From the NCBI GenBank assembly GCA_025924775.1, contig JAICHS010000089.1, positions 1 through 8,259 on the forward strand: a stretch of DNA of 8,259 nucleotides, in the 5' to 3' direction. Origin of the DNA: Rhodanobacteraceae bacterium (GTDB taxonomy: Bacteria > Pseudomonadota > Gammaproteobacteria > Xanthomonadales > Rhodanobacteraceae). Numbering within the stretch: the first letter of the stretch is position 1; each line of letters begins with the position of its first letter. The notes below the pieces were generated by a model that saw only the letters and a program-made list of their open reading frames with translations, had not been told where the DNA came from and ran no database searches. Both the position numbers and the translations under genes were made by a program. Shown here piece after piece: positions 1 through 6,656 of the stretch.

Positions 1-153
1 CCCGTGCAAATGAGCGTGACGGAAAACAACAACAACTCCGGCGCCAATTACCCCTACGTCATCATGGTCAATCTGGATGGCATCGACTACTGCTCCGTAC
101 TCTCGACCGGCACGACAGGCAATGGCGGTACGCCCACCATCCACAACAACTAG
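1..153 (+). CDS. C-terminal end of an unidentified small protein (5'-truncated by window edge)
   Basis: Frame 1 is open from the first base to a TAG at 151-153, giving 50 residues. The tail is polar and low in complexity: an Asn run, a YPYVIMVNLDGIDYC segment with a single Cys, then a Gly/Thr-rich end finishing in TIHNN. I recognise no family. The Gly/Thr/Asn-rich ending resembles that of the broken secreted-protein gene that follows (Gly/Ser/Thr-rich, ending TTTNQ), so the two may be related small exported proteins, but this rests on composition alone. The true start lies outside the window; an ATG at 10 is possible but has no visible ribosome binding site. Confidence 0.55.
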   Translation, partial: PVQMSVTENNNNSGANYPYVIMVNLDGIDYCSVLSTGTTGNGGTPTIHNN

Positions 154-224
154 AGCTGAAAGCACTGAATCGATCTTCGTCGTTTCACCGCGGCACCCCG
201 CCGCACACACGGAAGGAGAGCATC

Positions 225-466
225 GTGCAACGCCAACTATTCCCCGGCGACCCGGCTGATCGCGTTCGCACTGGCTGGTAGCGCAGGCGCCGCGAGCGCC
301 GCAACCACCACGTCGACAGGTTCATGGTTCATGGTTCACGGAAGCGGAGCAGTTGATCATGGCCTGCGCCAGCGGTAATTCGTTCGCCGGCATGGCGGGA
401 GCTGGCGGCGGGACCGGCACAGTCAGCTCTGGCGGCGGCTCCGCACCTACCACCACGAACCAATAA
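225..466 (+). pseudogene. Frameshifted small secreted protein gene
   Basis: A GTG at 225 has a good ribosome binding site (AAGGAGAG, about 6 bases upstream). Its frame reads VQRQLFP and then meets a stop (TAG) at 279-281. Moving one frame at about 246-252 gives TRLIAFALAGSAGAASA, a convincing signal-peptide core and cleavage region, which continues as TTTSTGSWF. That frame stops at a TAA near 373. A second shift at the GGTTCAT repeat (319-338) opens a frame reading TEAEQLIMACASGN and then a Gly/Ser/Thr-rich tail ending in TTTNQ with TAA at 464-466. Removing one base near 247 and one 7-bp repeat copy would restore an exported protein of about 76 residues. Function is unknown. Two independent lesions favour a decayed gene over a sequencing error, though errors cannot be excluded. 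Confidence 0.55.
319..338 (+). repeat. Heptanucleotide tandem repeat (GGTTCAT, 2.9 copies)
   Basis: GGTTCAT occurs at 319-325 and 326-332, followed by GGTTCA at 333-338. The unit is not a multiple of three, so gain or loss of one copy changes frame. Deleting one copy joins the signal-peptide frame of the broken secreted-protein gene to its C-terminal frame, with GSWF followed directly by TEAEQL. The third copy is therefore probably the mutation that broke the gene. Confidence 0.7.
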
Positions 467-494
467 GGCGAAAGAGCTCGAAGTATTTGTTGCA

Positions 495-534
495 TTCCGG
501 GACCGCCGGCGTCGTTTGCGGGCGGTCCCCGGAA
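495..534 (+). terminator. Strong GC-rich hairpin, possible terminator without T-tract
   Basis: The left arm TTCCGGGACCGCC (495-507) pairs with GGCGGTCCCCGGAA (521-534), with one bulged C and a 13-base loop. It lies about 30 bases after the broken secreted-protein gene and before the SLOG/membrane gene, the right place for a transcript end. No run of T follows, so a classic intrinsic terminator is not proven; it could be an mRNA-end or REP-like element. The remaining sequence between 467 and 598 holds no gene that I can support. Confidence 0.4.
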
Positions 535-598
535 GGACGGCAGAACATGAAGCCATTCTGAAAAACGATGCCCTTCTGAATCCGCACGATCACATTCG

Positions 599-2425
599 AT
601 GCAAGACGAACATCCAACCAGCCCGATGACAAATTCGACAGCCACGCAAACCGGCAATGGCAGCGGCACCGCACCGGCGCGTGTGGCGGTGATCGCTCAC
701 GACGCCCCCGCAAGCGCGCCACTGGTGATCGGCATCACCAGCCACCGCAACATTGTCGCGGGCGAGGTCAAGGTCATCCGCGCCCGCGTGCGGGAGCTGT
801 TCGTGCAACTGCAGAACGAGTTTCCGCACTCGCCGCTGACGGTCCTGTCACCGCTGGCCGAAGGCGGCGACCAGCTGGTGGCCGAGGAAGGCCTGAAGCT
901 CGGCGCGCAGCTCGTCTCGCCCTTGCCGTTCGCACGCGAACTGTACGCCCAGGACTTCACCGACGCCGCCGCCCGCGCGCGCTTCGAATCGTTGTGCGCG
1001 CGGGCGCGTCTGATCGAGCTGCCGCTGCTGACGGGCCATACGCACGCCGAGGTCTCGACGCCGGGCGACCAGCGCGATTGCCAGTACGCGCACGTCGGGA
1101 TGTTCGTGGCGCGGCATTGCCACCTGCTGCTGGCGATTTGGGATGGCAAGGACAGCGACCGGCTTGGCGGCACCGCGCAAATCGTGGATTATTTCCTGAC
1201 CGGCACGCCACCTGGTGGCATCGAACGCCGGCGCGACAAGCGTCCGCGCCTGTATGGCGGCGGCGACGAGCGGTTGCTGTGCCACCTGGTGTGTTCGCGC
1301 GATGCGCCGAACGGCGTGCCCGTCGCGCCGCTGCAGCCGGGCCAGATGATCTGGCGCAATCTCGACACAGCTTCCGAACCCGATGCGCCGATGCCGCAGG
1401 CGTTCCGCACGGTGTTCGCGCATACCGACGCCTTCAACGTCGATGTCGCAACCTACAGCCACCAGATCGAGGCCGATGGTCCCGGCATCGACGACGGGGC
1501 CGCTGCAGCGAACGCCGGTACGCCCGCGCAACCCTCGCCCGCGACATTGTTCCAGAGCGCGGACTGGCTGGCGATCCATTTCCAGAAACGCGTGCTGTTG
1601 GCGATGCGGGTGATCTACCTGGTCGCATTCGTGATGGGCGTGGCCTTCACCATGTACGACAACCTGCCCGAGCAGGACCGGTTGCTGTTGGTGTTCCTGT
1701 TCCTGTTTGCGACCGGCGTGGTCGTGAACGCCATCGCGAGGCGCCGCGGCTGGCACCGCAAATATCTTGATTACCGCGCGCTCGCCGAAGGCCTGCGCGT
1801 GCAGTGCTATTGGCGTCGCGCCGGCATTTCGCTGACCGGTGATCCCGAATTCGCGCGCGACAGCCTGATGCAGAAGCAGGACATCGAGCTGGGCTGGGTG
1901 CGCAATGTGATGCGCAGTGCGGGATTGTTCGGTCAGGCCTGGCCGGAACGACAGGACGCGACGACCTTGCGCGGCGTGATCGACGAATGGGTGGGCGATG
2001 CCTCGCATGGCGAGCTTGGCTACTACCGCGTCCGCACCGAGCAGCGAGAGCGCAGCCACCGCGTCAACGAAGCGATCGGCGCGATGTGCCTGCTGGCGGG
2101 CATCCTCATCAGCGTGGTGCTGGCCGTGCTGATGCACACGCTGTCGAACAACGCCAAGAATGACCTGATCGTGGTGATGGCGATCTTCTCGATCTTCGCC
2201 GCAGTGCGCGAGGCGTATTCGTTCCGCAAGGCCGACCGCGAACTGATCCGCCAGTACCGCTTCATGGAACGAGTGTTCGGCAATGCCCGCAGTGCGCTCG
2301 ACAAAGCCGGCGACGCCGATGAACAGCGCGAGATCCTGCGCGCGCTGGGCGAAGCCGCGCTGGCCGAACACGTCGAGTGGGCGGTGATGCACCGCCAGCG
2401 GCCGCTGGAAGCCGGCAAGCTGTAA
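599..2425 (+). CDS. Predicted SLOG-domain protein with four membrane helices (SLATT-like)
   Basis: 608 residues. Residues 43-205 look like a SLOG (DprA/LOG-like Rossmann) domain: a first strand with GITSHRN (45-51), SPLAEGGDQLVAEEG (84-98), and LLAIWDGK (177-184) followed by GGTAQIVDYFL (190-200). Family members bind or process nucleotides and NAD-derived ligands. A variable segment follows, then hydrophobic helices at about 332-352, 361-379, 494-513 and 522-538. Between the pairs is KYLDYRALAEGLRVQCYW (388-405), resembling the R-x-x-AE-x-L/LR motif seen after the 2TM unit in SLATT-type membrane effectors. The inferred role is a membrane-bound sensor/effector responding to a nucleotide signal. 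The ATG at 599 is the first available start but has no clear Shine-Dalgarno; Met10 (626) is an alternative. It converges with the TIR gene, 25 bases apart. Domain calls are by eye. Confidence 0.8.
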   Translation: MQDEHPTSPMTNSTATQTGNGSGTAPARVAVIAHDAPASAPLVIGITSHRNIVAGEVKVIRARVRELFVQLQNEFPHSPLTVLSPLAEGGDQLVAEEGLKLGAQLVSPLPFARELYAQDFTDAAARARFESLCARARLIELPLLTGHTHAEVSTPGDQRDCQYAHVGMFVARHCHLLLAIWDGKDSDRLGGTAQIVDYFLTGTPPGGIERRRDKRPRLYGGGDERLLCHLVCSRDAPNGVPVAPLQPGQMIWRNLDTASEPDAPMPQAFRTVFAHTDAFNVDVATYSHQIEADGPGIDDGAAAANAGTPAQPSPATLFQSADWLAIHFQKRVLLAMRVIYLVAFVMGVAFTMYDNLPEQDRLLLVFLFLFATGVVVNAIARRRGWHRKYLDYRALAEGLRVQCYWRRAGISLTGDPEFARDSLMQKQDIELGWVRNVMRSAGLFGQAWPERQDATTLRGVIDEWVGDASHGELGYYRVRTEQRERSHRVNEAIGAMCLLAGILISVVLAVLMHTLSNNAKNDLIVVMAIFSIFAAVREAYSFRKADRELIRQYRFMERVFGNARSALDKAGDADEQREILRALGEAALAEHVEWAVMHRQRPLEAGKL

Positions 2426-2450
2426 GCGCCCCGGCTATCGCCGCGCGGTC

Positions 2451-4247
2451 CTACGCAGGCTGCCCGGTTGCCGGTGGCGCTGTACCCCGCGCCGCCGCGA
2501 GACGCGCCTCGGCGGCGGCGACCATTTCCTTGTAGCGCGGGTCGTCGCGCAGGGAATCGAAATCCGAATCAGCCTTGGCATAGGCCAGAAAATCGTCCGT
2601 GATGGTTTCCAGCACCGACCCAAACATTTCCAGCGCCGCGTCCCGGTCCTTCAACTGCGCCGCCAACGCGCACGCAAAGTTGTAGCGCATGTTGAAATTG
2701 TCAGGATCGATCAGCATCGCGCGGGTCATGCGCGCCTTGGCGCGCTCGGCATCACCCAGTGCCGCAAGTGCATAAACGCTGTAACCGATGACGCCGGAGT
2801 TGTTCTGGTCGTGCGCCAAAGTGGCATCGGCGCGTTTGAGCGCCAGCTCCGCGGTACGGCGGACACCTGCGGCGTCACCCACCGCGGCATAACAGCTCAT
2901 CAACACGTTGACCGAACTGATGTCGGCATCCATCACCACAACCGCCTTTTCATAAAAACGTATCGCATCATTGAAATTGCGTAGCTGAAAATTCAAACGC
3001 GCCGCCGCACGATTGGCTTCATACGACTCCGGGTCCAGTTTGAGTGCGGTAGCAGCTTCCACGGCTGCGGCCGCAGCGTTCCCCGCCCCCAGCAGAATCT
3101 GCGCTTTGACGGCATGCGCCTCGGCCAGGTTTGGATCCAGCGCGAGCGCTCGTTCCACCGCAGCCATGCCGTCTTGTACGCCACCATTCCCCAGCATCTG
3201 CAATTTGTAGTAGCCCACCGCCATCAGCGCCCAGGCCTGGGCGTAATTGGGGTCGGATTTCGTAGCCTGCGCGCACAGGCGCACGATGGCTTCGGCCGAA
3301 CGCGCATCCGCTTCCTGCCCCGTGACATACGTTTGCCGCGCCATCAGGTAAAGATCGTGTGCCTCGACGCTCTCGGTGTCGCGATGCTCGATGGCCTTGC
3401 GCTCGCCCGGTAGCAGACGCAAGCGCAATGCCTTCACGATCGCGTGCGAAATCTCGTCCTGGACGGCAAAGATGTCACTGGCGTCGCGGTCATAACGCTC
3501 GGCCCACACATGATTGTTGCTGGCACCGTCGATCAACTGCGCGTTGATGCGGATACGGTCGCCGGCCTTGCGTACGCTGCCCTCAAGGACATGGGTCACC
3601 TTGAGCTCGCGGGACACCGCTGCGATATCGACGTGCTTGCCCTTGTACCGGAATGCACTGTTACTGGACGTCACCGACAGCGCGGACACCTTGCTGAGAT
3701 CGGTCGTGATGTCCTCGGTCATGCCATCACTGAAGTACTCCTGCTCGGGATCGCCGCTCATGTTGGTGAAGGGCAGAACGCAGACCGAATAATGCGGCGC
3801 GGATTTTTCGGCCAGGGCCGCCGTGGTTTCCATCTCGCTGGCGCGCGCGGCCTGCGAATGCGCGATCATCGCGGCCAATGCGTGCAGGCACGCCTGCGCC
3901 GGCGCGCTCGCAGCATCTTCGTGCCAGTCGTCAAGGTCGGTGGTGTGGATCGCGCGCACGTCGATGGGTAAGCGCGCCTGCTCGAAGCGTACCGGAACCA
4001 GGATGTTGCGGTCGGCCGCATCGCGCGCCTCCCCGCGGACCCAGCGCGAAGCGACCGAAGTCGGCGTCCACACCACCAGCACGGCTTTTGCGGCCTGCAG
4101 CTCCAGATCGATCGCATCGTCGAACTCGCGGCCAGGCGCAATCTCCGGATCCCACCACACCGTCCAGCCCTTGGCTTCGATCGCGGCCACCAGCGGCGCA
4201 ACGCGAGCCTTGTCGGCGCGGGCGTAGGAAATGAAGACGTCAGCCAT
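2451..4247 (-). CDS. TIR domain - TolB/FlgO-like - TPR protein
   Basis: 598 residues from the ATG at 4247, where the TIR domain begins directly (MADVFISYARADK). A 21-residue upstream extension is possible in frame but adds nothing recognisable. Residues 1-135 are TIR: FISYAR (5-10), WWDPEIAPGREF (31-42) and SRWVRGE (67-73), where Glu73 matches the catalytic Glu of NAD-cleaving TIR domains (compare WVHKE of SARM1). Residues 153-275 match the TolB N-terminal/FlgO-like module (CVLPFTNMSGDPEQEYFSDG; VLEGSVRK; HVWAERYDR). Residues 333-545 hold TPR repeats, ending with the usual SDFDSLRDDPRYKEMV (561-576). I see no membrane helix, so it is probably cytosolic. Likely an NADase or signalling protein with a protein-binding C-terminal half. 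It lies 81 bases downstream of the phosphatase gene on the same strand and may be co-transcribed with it. Confidence 0.88.
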   Translation of the reverse strand: MADVFISYARADKARVAPLVAAIEAKGWTVWWDPEIAPGREFDDAIDLELQAAKAVLVVWTPTSVASRWVRGEARDAADRNILVPVRFEQARLPIDVRAIHTTDLDDWHEDAASAPAQACLHALAAMIAHSQAARASEMETTAALAEKSAPHYSVCVLPFTNMSGDPEQEYFSDGMTEDITTDLSKVSALSVTSSNSAFRYKGKHVDIAAVSRELKVTHVLEGSVRKAGDRIRINAQLIDGASNNHVWAERYDRDASDIFAVQDEISHAIVKALRLRLLPGERKAIEHRDTESVEAHDLYLMARQTYVTGQEADARSAEAIVRLCAQATKSDPNYAQAWALMAVGYYKLQMLGNGGVQDGMAAVERALALDPNLAEAHAVKAQILLGAGNAAAAAVEAATALKLDPESYEANRAAARLNFQLRNFNDAIRFYEKAVVVMDADISSVNVLMSCYAAVGDAAGVRRTAELALKRADATLAHDQNNSGVIGYSVYALAALGDAERAKARMTRAMLIDPDNFNMRYNFACALAAQLKDRDAALEMFGSVLETITDDFLAYAKADSDFDSLRDDPRYKEMVAAAEARLAAARGTAPPATGQPA

Positions 4248-4328
4248 GCATACCAGCCCTGTGCGGATACGGGTGCGGCTACTCGCTGTCCGCCAAGCAT
4301 AGTGCCACACCGTAGCGGATGGACCTTA

Positions 4329-5630
4329 TCAGGCGTCACGTGCCGGGATTTGTTCCGGCGTCGCACCGGCGGCCGCGGGCAACCGCCGCACCAGGATCAA
4401 GGTGACGTCGTCCGCGGCGGCAATCCCGCCGGCGAACGCGTCCGCCGCCGCCAGCAGGCGCTGGCACAGTTCCGCCATCGGCAGGTGCTGGCCGCGACGG
4501 ATCACGTCGGCAACCCGCGCCTGGCCGAATTCGGCATCGGCGGCATCGGTGCGCTCGTACAGGCCGTCGGAAATCAAGGCAAGGACGTCGCCCGCATCCA
4601 TCCGCAGCGTCGCCGCCCGCGGCGTTTCGGCCAACTCCATCACGCCCACCGGGAAGGTCGTCGGTTCGATCCATTCGCAACGGCCGTCGCCCGCGTGGAA
4701 GAGCAGCAACGGCCCCTGACCCGCGCAGTGGTAGCGCACACTGTGCGAGCGTGCATCGAGGAACGCCATGAAGGCGGTGATGAAGCGGTCGTCCGGAAGG
4801 TCTTCCGCCAACTGGTTGTTGACGTGCCGGTAGGCGTCGTCGAGGCTGGCGCCGAGCCGGAACGCGATCCGCAGCATGCCCTGCATTTCCATCGCCGACA
4901 GCGCGGGGCCAAAGCCATGGCCGGTGGCATCGCCGAGCAGCAGGAACACGCCCATCGGCAATTGCACGGCGTCGAACATGTCGCCACCGGCATAAGTGGC
5001 CGGCTGGAAATGGCCGTACAGGTCGTAGCCCGGCACCGCGGGCATCTGCGTGGGCAGGGTGCTGCGCTGGATCGCGCGCGCGACTTCCACCTCGCTGTGC
5101 AAAGTGTTGGCCACGCCCGGGCCGGCCTCGCGCAATGCGAGCGCGCCCTCGGCGGCGAGCACCTGCGCGAGCAGCACCGTGTTCGGGTCGAAACCGCGCC
5201 CGGCTGCGTACACCAGCTGCAGGACCCCGAGCACGACCTCGCCTACCACCAGCGGCAAGCTCAGCACCGGCCCCGGCCGACCCGCGCCTTCGCGACCGCC
5301 CGCCGTTGCCGCGACGATGTCCACGGCCGCTCCCGCATCGACCTCCAGCAGCATGCGGCCACCTTCGGCGCAACGCCCGGCTAGTCCGGCGCCGGCCGCA
5401 AGCCGTGGCGCGGGATCGCGGGCGGGCACCAGCAAGGCCAGTTCGCCCGTCTGCGTGTCGCGGCGCCAGAGCGCCGCGGTGTGGGCGCCGGTCTGCACGC
5501 GCGCCACCTCGGCCAGTTCCGCCGCGGCCGCCCCGCCGCCCGGCCCGCCAAGCGTGCGGGTGACCGCCAGCAAAGCCTCCAGCAAATCCTTGCGGACCGC
5601 GTCTTCACTCGCTTGCACGGCGGCTTCCAT
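4329..5630 (-). CDS. GAF + SpoIIE/RsbU-type serine phosphatase (PP2C)
   Basis: 433 residues from the ATG at 5630, preceded by GGGGA at a suitable distance. An upstream in-frame extension to 5765 is low-complexity Arg/Ala and unlikely to be real. Residues 15-170 look like a GAF sensor domain. A helical linker follows (HSEVEVARAIQRSTLP, 178-193). The PP2C/SpoIIE domain runs 200-415 with metal-binding Asp motifs in order: GGDMFD (215-220), GDATGHG (233-239), ISDGLYE (353-359) and ADDVTL (406-411). Such proteins dephosphorylate a STAS anti-anti-sigma factor and start partner switching. The expected partners are encoded just upstream on the opposite strand (HATPase and STAS). No membrane helix is seen, so the GAF domain probably senses a cytoplasmic signal. 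The active-site set looks complete. Confidence 0.9.
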   Translation of the reverse strand: MEAAVQASEDAVRKDLLEALLAVTRTLGGPGGGAAAAELAEVARVQTGAHTAALWRRDTQTGELALLVPARDPAPRLAAGAGLAGRCAEGGRMLLEVDAGAAVDIVAATAGGREGAGRPGPVLSLPLVVGEVVLGVLQLVYAAGRGFDPNTVLLAQVLAAEGALALREAGPGVANTLHSEVEVARAIQRSTLPTQMPAVPGYDLYGHFQPATYAGGDMFDAVQLPMGVFLLLGDATGHGFGPALSAMEMQGMLRIAFRLGASLDDAYRHVNNQLAEDLPDDRFITAFMAFLDARSHSVRYHCAGQGPLLLFHAGDGRCEWIEPTTFPVGVMELAETPRAATLRMDAGDVLALISDGLYERTDAADAEFGQARVADVIRRGQHLPMAELCQRLLAAADAFAGGIAAADDVTLILVRRLPAAAGATPEQIPARDA

Positions 5631-5792
5631 CGGCGGTCCCCAACCTGCAGATGCCGGCCAGTCTCGTACTGCCGATGCCACGGCGCAAGCACCGCCCCCG
5701 CACCGGGCTGCGCGGGCCGCAAAACGACGCGGGCGCCGGTCCGCGAGCCGCCGCGAATCCGGCACTGGCCGGGTTGCGGTCGGCCCGACGAA

Positions 5793-5811
5793 TTGGCGTT
5801 ATAGTGGCCAA
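5793..5811 (+). promoter_or_regulatory. Candidate -10 element within a palindrome upstream of the HATPase-STAS operon
   Basis: TATAGT (5800-5805) matches the sigma-70 -10 hexamer at five of six positions and lies about 80 bases before the GTG start of the HATPase. It sits in the loop of an inverted repeat, TTGGC (5793-5797) and GCCAA (5807-5811) separated by 9 bases, so a dimeric regulator could cover the promoter. I see no convincing -35 at 16-18 bases. This is the only AT-leaning spot in the 252-base divergent intergenic region (5631-5882). The phosphatase promoter on the other strand was not recognisable. Confidence 0.3.
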
Positions 5812-5866
5812 ACTGCTCCTTGATGGTGGGGTTCACATCGACGCCCCGCCTTGATGCGCACACACC

Positions 5867-5878
5867 GGAAGGGAGGGG
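5867..5878 (+). promoter_or_regulatory. Ribosome binding site deciding the GTG start of the HATPase
   Basis: GGAAGGGAGGGG is a very strong Shine-Dalgarno stretch, with its GGAGG core ending 6 bases before the GTG at 5883. It lies inside the longer open frame that could start at TTG 5820 or ATG 5823, and it argues against those earlier starts, which have no such site and would add about 21 unrelated residues. Confidence 0.75.
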
Positions 5879-5882
5879 TTCG

Positions 5883-6296
5883 GTGGAATTGACATGCAAG
5901 CGTTCGCTCGATGAATTGCAGGCCATCGTCGCCGCAACCGACCGGTTTTTTTCCGATCGACCGGTTGCGCCCGCGCTGCGGATGCCGGTGGATCTTTCAA
6001 TCGAGGAGTTGTTCGTGAACCTGGTCAAGTACAACCAGGGCACGGACCATGACATCAGCCTGCGGCTGGACTGGGTCGGTGACGCGGTCGAAGTGAGCCT
6101 GACCGACCACGACGTTGACCCCTTCGACCCGACCCGGCCGCCCGAACTGGACATCGACGCGCCGCTTGCGACACGCCACCCGAATGGCATGGGCCTGTAT
6201 CTGGTTTCGAAGATGGTGGATGCGATCCACTACGAATACCGCAACCGCGAAAGCAAGGTCACTTTTACCAAGAGGATGGCGCAGGACCATGCTTGA
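5883..6296 (+). CDS. RsbW-like HATPase: anti-sigma factor / serine kinase
   Basis: 137 residues from the GTG at 5883. It is a stand-alone GHKL ATPase domain of the RsbW/SpoIIAB type. The N-box is at 41-49 (EELFVNLVK, with Glu42 and Asn46). A strand ending SLTDHDVDPFDP (72-83) holds the G1 region with the family's PFDP signature. The G2 loop HPNGMGLYLV is at 99-108. Kinases of this type phosphorylate a STAS partner on Ser and, when the STAS protein is dephosphorylated, release their other target. The Gly expected in the D-x-G of G1 is replaced (Asp75-His76-Asp77), so nucleotide binding may be atypical. The gene overlaps the STAS gene by 8 bases, implying translational coupling, and is divergent from the phosphatase gene. 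Confidence 0.88.
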   Translation: MELTCKRSLDELQAIVAATDRFFSDRPVAPALRMPVDLSIEELFVNLVKYNQGTDHDISLRLDWVGDAVEVSLTDHDVDPFDPTRPPELDIDAPLATRHPNGMGLYLVSKMVDAIHYEYRNRESKVTFTKRMAQDHA

Positions 6297-6594
6297 TATC
6301 CGCTACGCAGAAGATCGCCGCGTGCTGCTGGTCGGCCGGCTGGACGCGGCCCAGGCGGCCGCGGCGCAGGCGTTCCTGGACACGGTGCCACCGCCGTGCG
6401 TGATCGACGCGGGCGGCCTCGAATACATCTCCAGCGCCGGCCTCGGCGTGCTCCTGAGGACCCACAAGCGCCTGGTGGCGGCGGGCGCGGGCATCCGCCT
6501 GATCAACGTCAACCTCCACGTTTACGACGTCTTTCGCTATTCCGGGATGGACAAGCTGTTCTCCGTGACCGTCACCCCGGCGCGCGACGGTTGA
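6289..6594 (+). CDS. STAS-domain anti-anti-sigma factor (RsbV-like)
   Basis: 101 residues. It follows the STAS pattern: an N-terminal strand RRVLLVGRLDA (10-20), then VIDAGGLEYISSAGLGVLL (38-56), then a helix and the strand GIRLINV (68-74), and the C-terminal VFRYSGMDKLF (81-91) typical of the family. The conserved Ser pair in YISSAGLGVLL (Ser48/Ser49) supplies the phospho-acceptor, most likely Ser49 by analogy with RsbV. Its start ATG (6289) lies inside the end of the HATPase gene. Expected role: target of the neighbouring kinase and SpoIIE phosphatase, binding the HATPase when unphosphorylated. All three parts of a partner switch are thus present together. Confidence 0.9.
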   Translation: MLDIRYAEDRRVLLVGRLDAAQAAAAQAFLDTVPPPCVIDAGGLEYISSAGLGVLLRTHKRLVAAGAGIRLINVNLHVYDVFRYSGMDKLFSVTVTPARDG

Positions 6595-6598
6595 CCCA

Positions 6599-6615
6599 GG
6601 CCGCGTGGCGCGGCC
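6599..6615 (+). terminator. Perfect 7-bp GC hairpin after the STAS gene
   Basis: GGCCGCG (6599-6605) pairs perfectly with CGCGGCC (6609-6615) around a 3-base loop, 4 bases after the STAS stop codon. No T-run follows. Its position, just before a second promoter, suggests it weakens readthrough from the HATPase-STAS operon into the sigma gene, but its termination activity is inferred. Confidence 0.4.
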
Positions 6616-6626
6616 GACCTCGCAGC

Positions 6627-6656
6627 CCCACCAACTTTTCGGGGACTGAGGCGTAT
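6627..6656 (+). promoter_or_regulatory. ECF-type promoter A, upstream of and abutting the sigma gene
   Basis: CCCACCAACTTT (6627-6638) and CGTAT (6652-6656) are separated by 13 bases. The AAC core of the -35 and the CGT of the -10 are 16 bases apart, the usual geometry of ECF sigma promoters. The same two blocks with identical spacing occur at 7489-7518, and this repetition is the main evidence. Autoregulation by the adjacent ECF sigma is the natural reading. The -10 ends directly against the ATG at 6657, so a transcript from it would begin inside the annotated reading frame. Confidence 0.7.

Noticed and set aside
77..259. Small plus-strand open frame of 60 codons
   Set aside because: It overlaps the end of the first gene in another frame and the broken secreted-protein gene, lacks a ribosome binding site and has low-complexity composition.
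848..2392. Long open frame on the minus strand (514 codons) opposite the SLOG/membrane gene
   Set aside because: It is the antisense shadow of a strongly coding plus-strand gene; its translation is His/Gln/Arg-rich with no domain, a common by-product of high-GC coding sequence.
599..4247. Labelling the SLOG and TIR genes as a Thoeris system
   Set aside because: Known Thoeris has ThsA (SIR2-SLOG or related) and a small TIR ThsB, usually in one operon. Here the genes converge, the effector is a multi-helix membrane protein and the TIR is fused to TolB-like/TPR modules, so only a loose analogy is justified.
4248..4310. Longer N-terminus for the TIR protein starting at 4310
   Set aside because: TIR domains commonly begin within a few residues of the start; MADVFISYAR at 4247 fits, while the extra 21 residues are Arg-rich and unlike any TIR leader.
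4302..5384. Plus-strand open frame of 360 codons opposite the phosphatase
   Set aside because: The minus strand carries an unmistakable GAF-PP2C with all metal-binding motifs; the plus translation is Arg/His/Gln-rich and featureless.
5631..5765. Longer N-terminus for the phosphatase starting at 5765
   Set aside because: The 45 extra residues are Arg/Ala low-complexity, overlap the divergent promoter region, and the ATG at 5630 has a GGGGA binding site.
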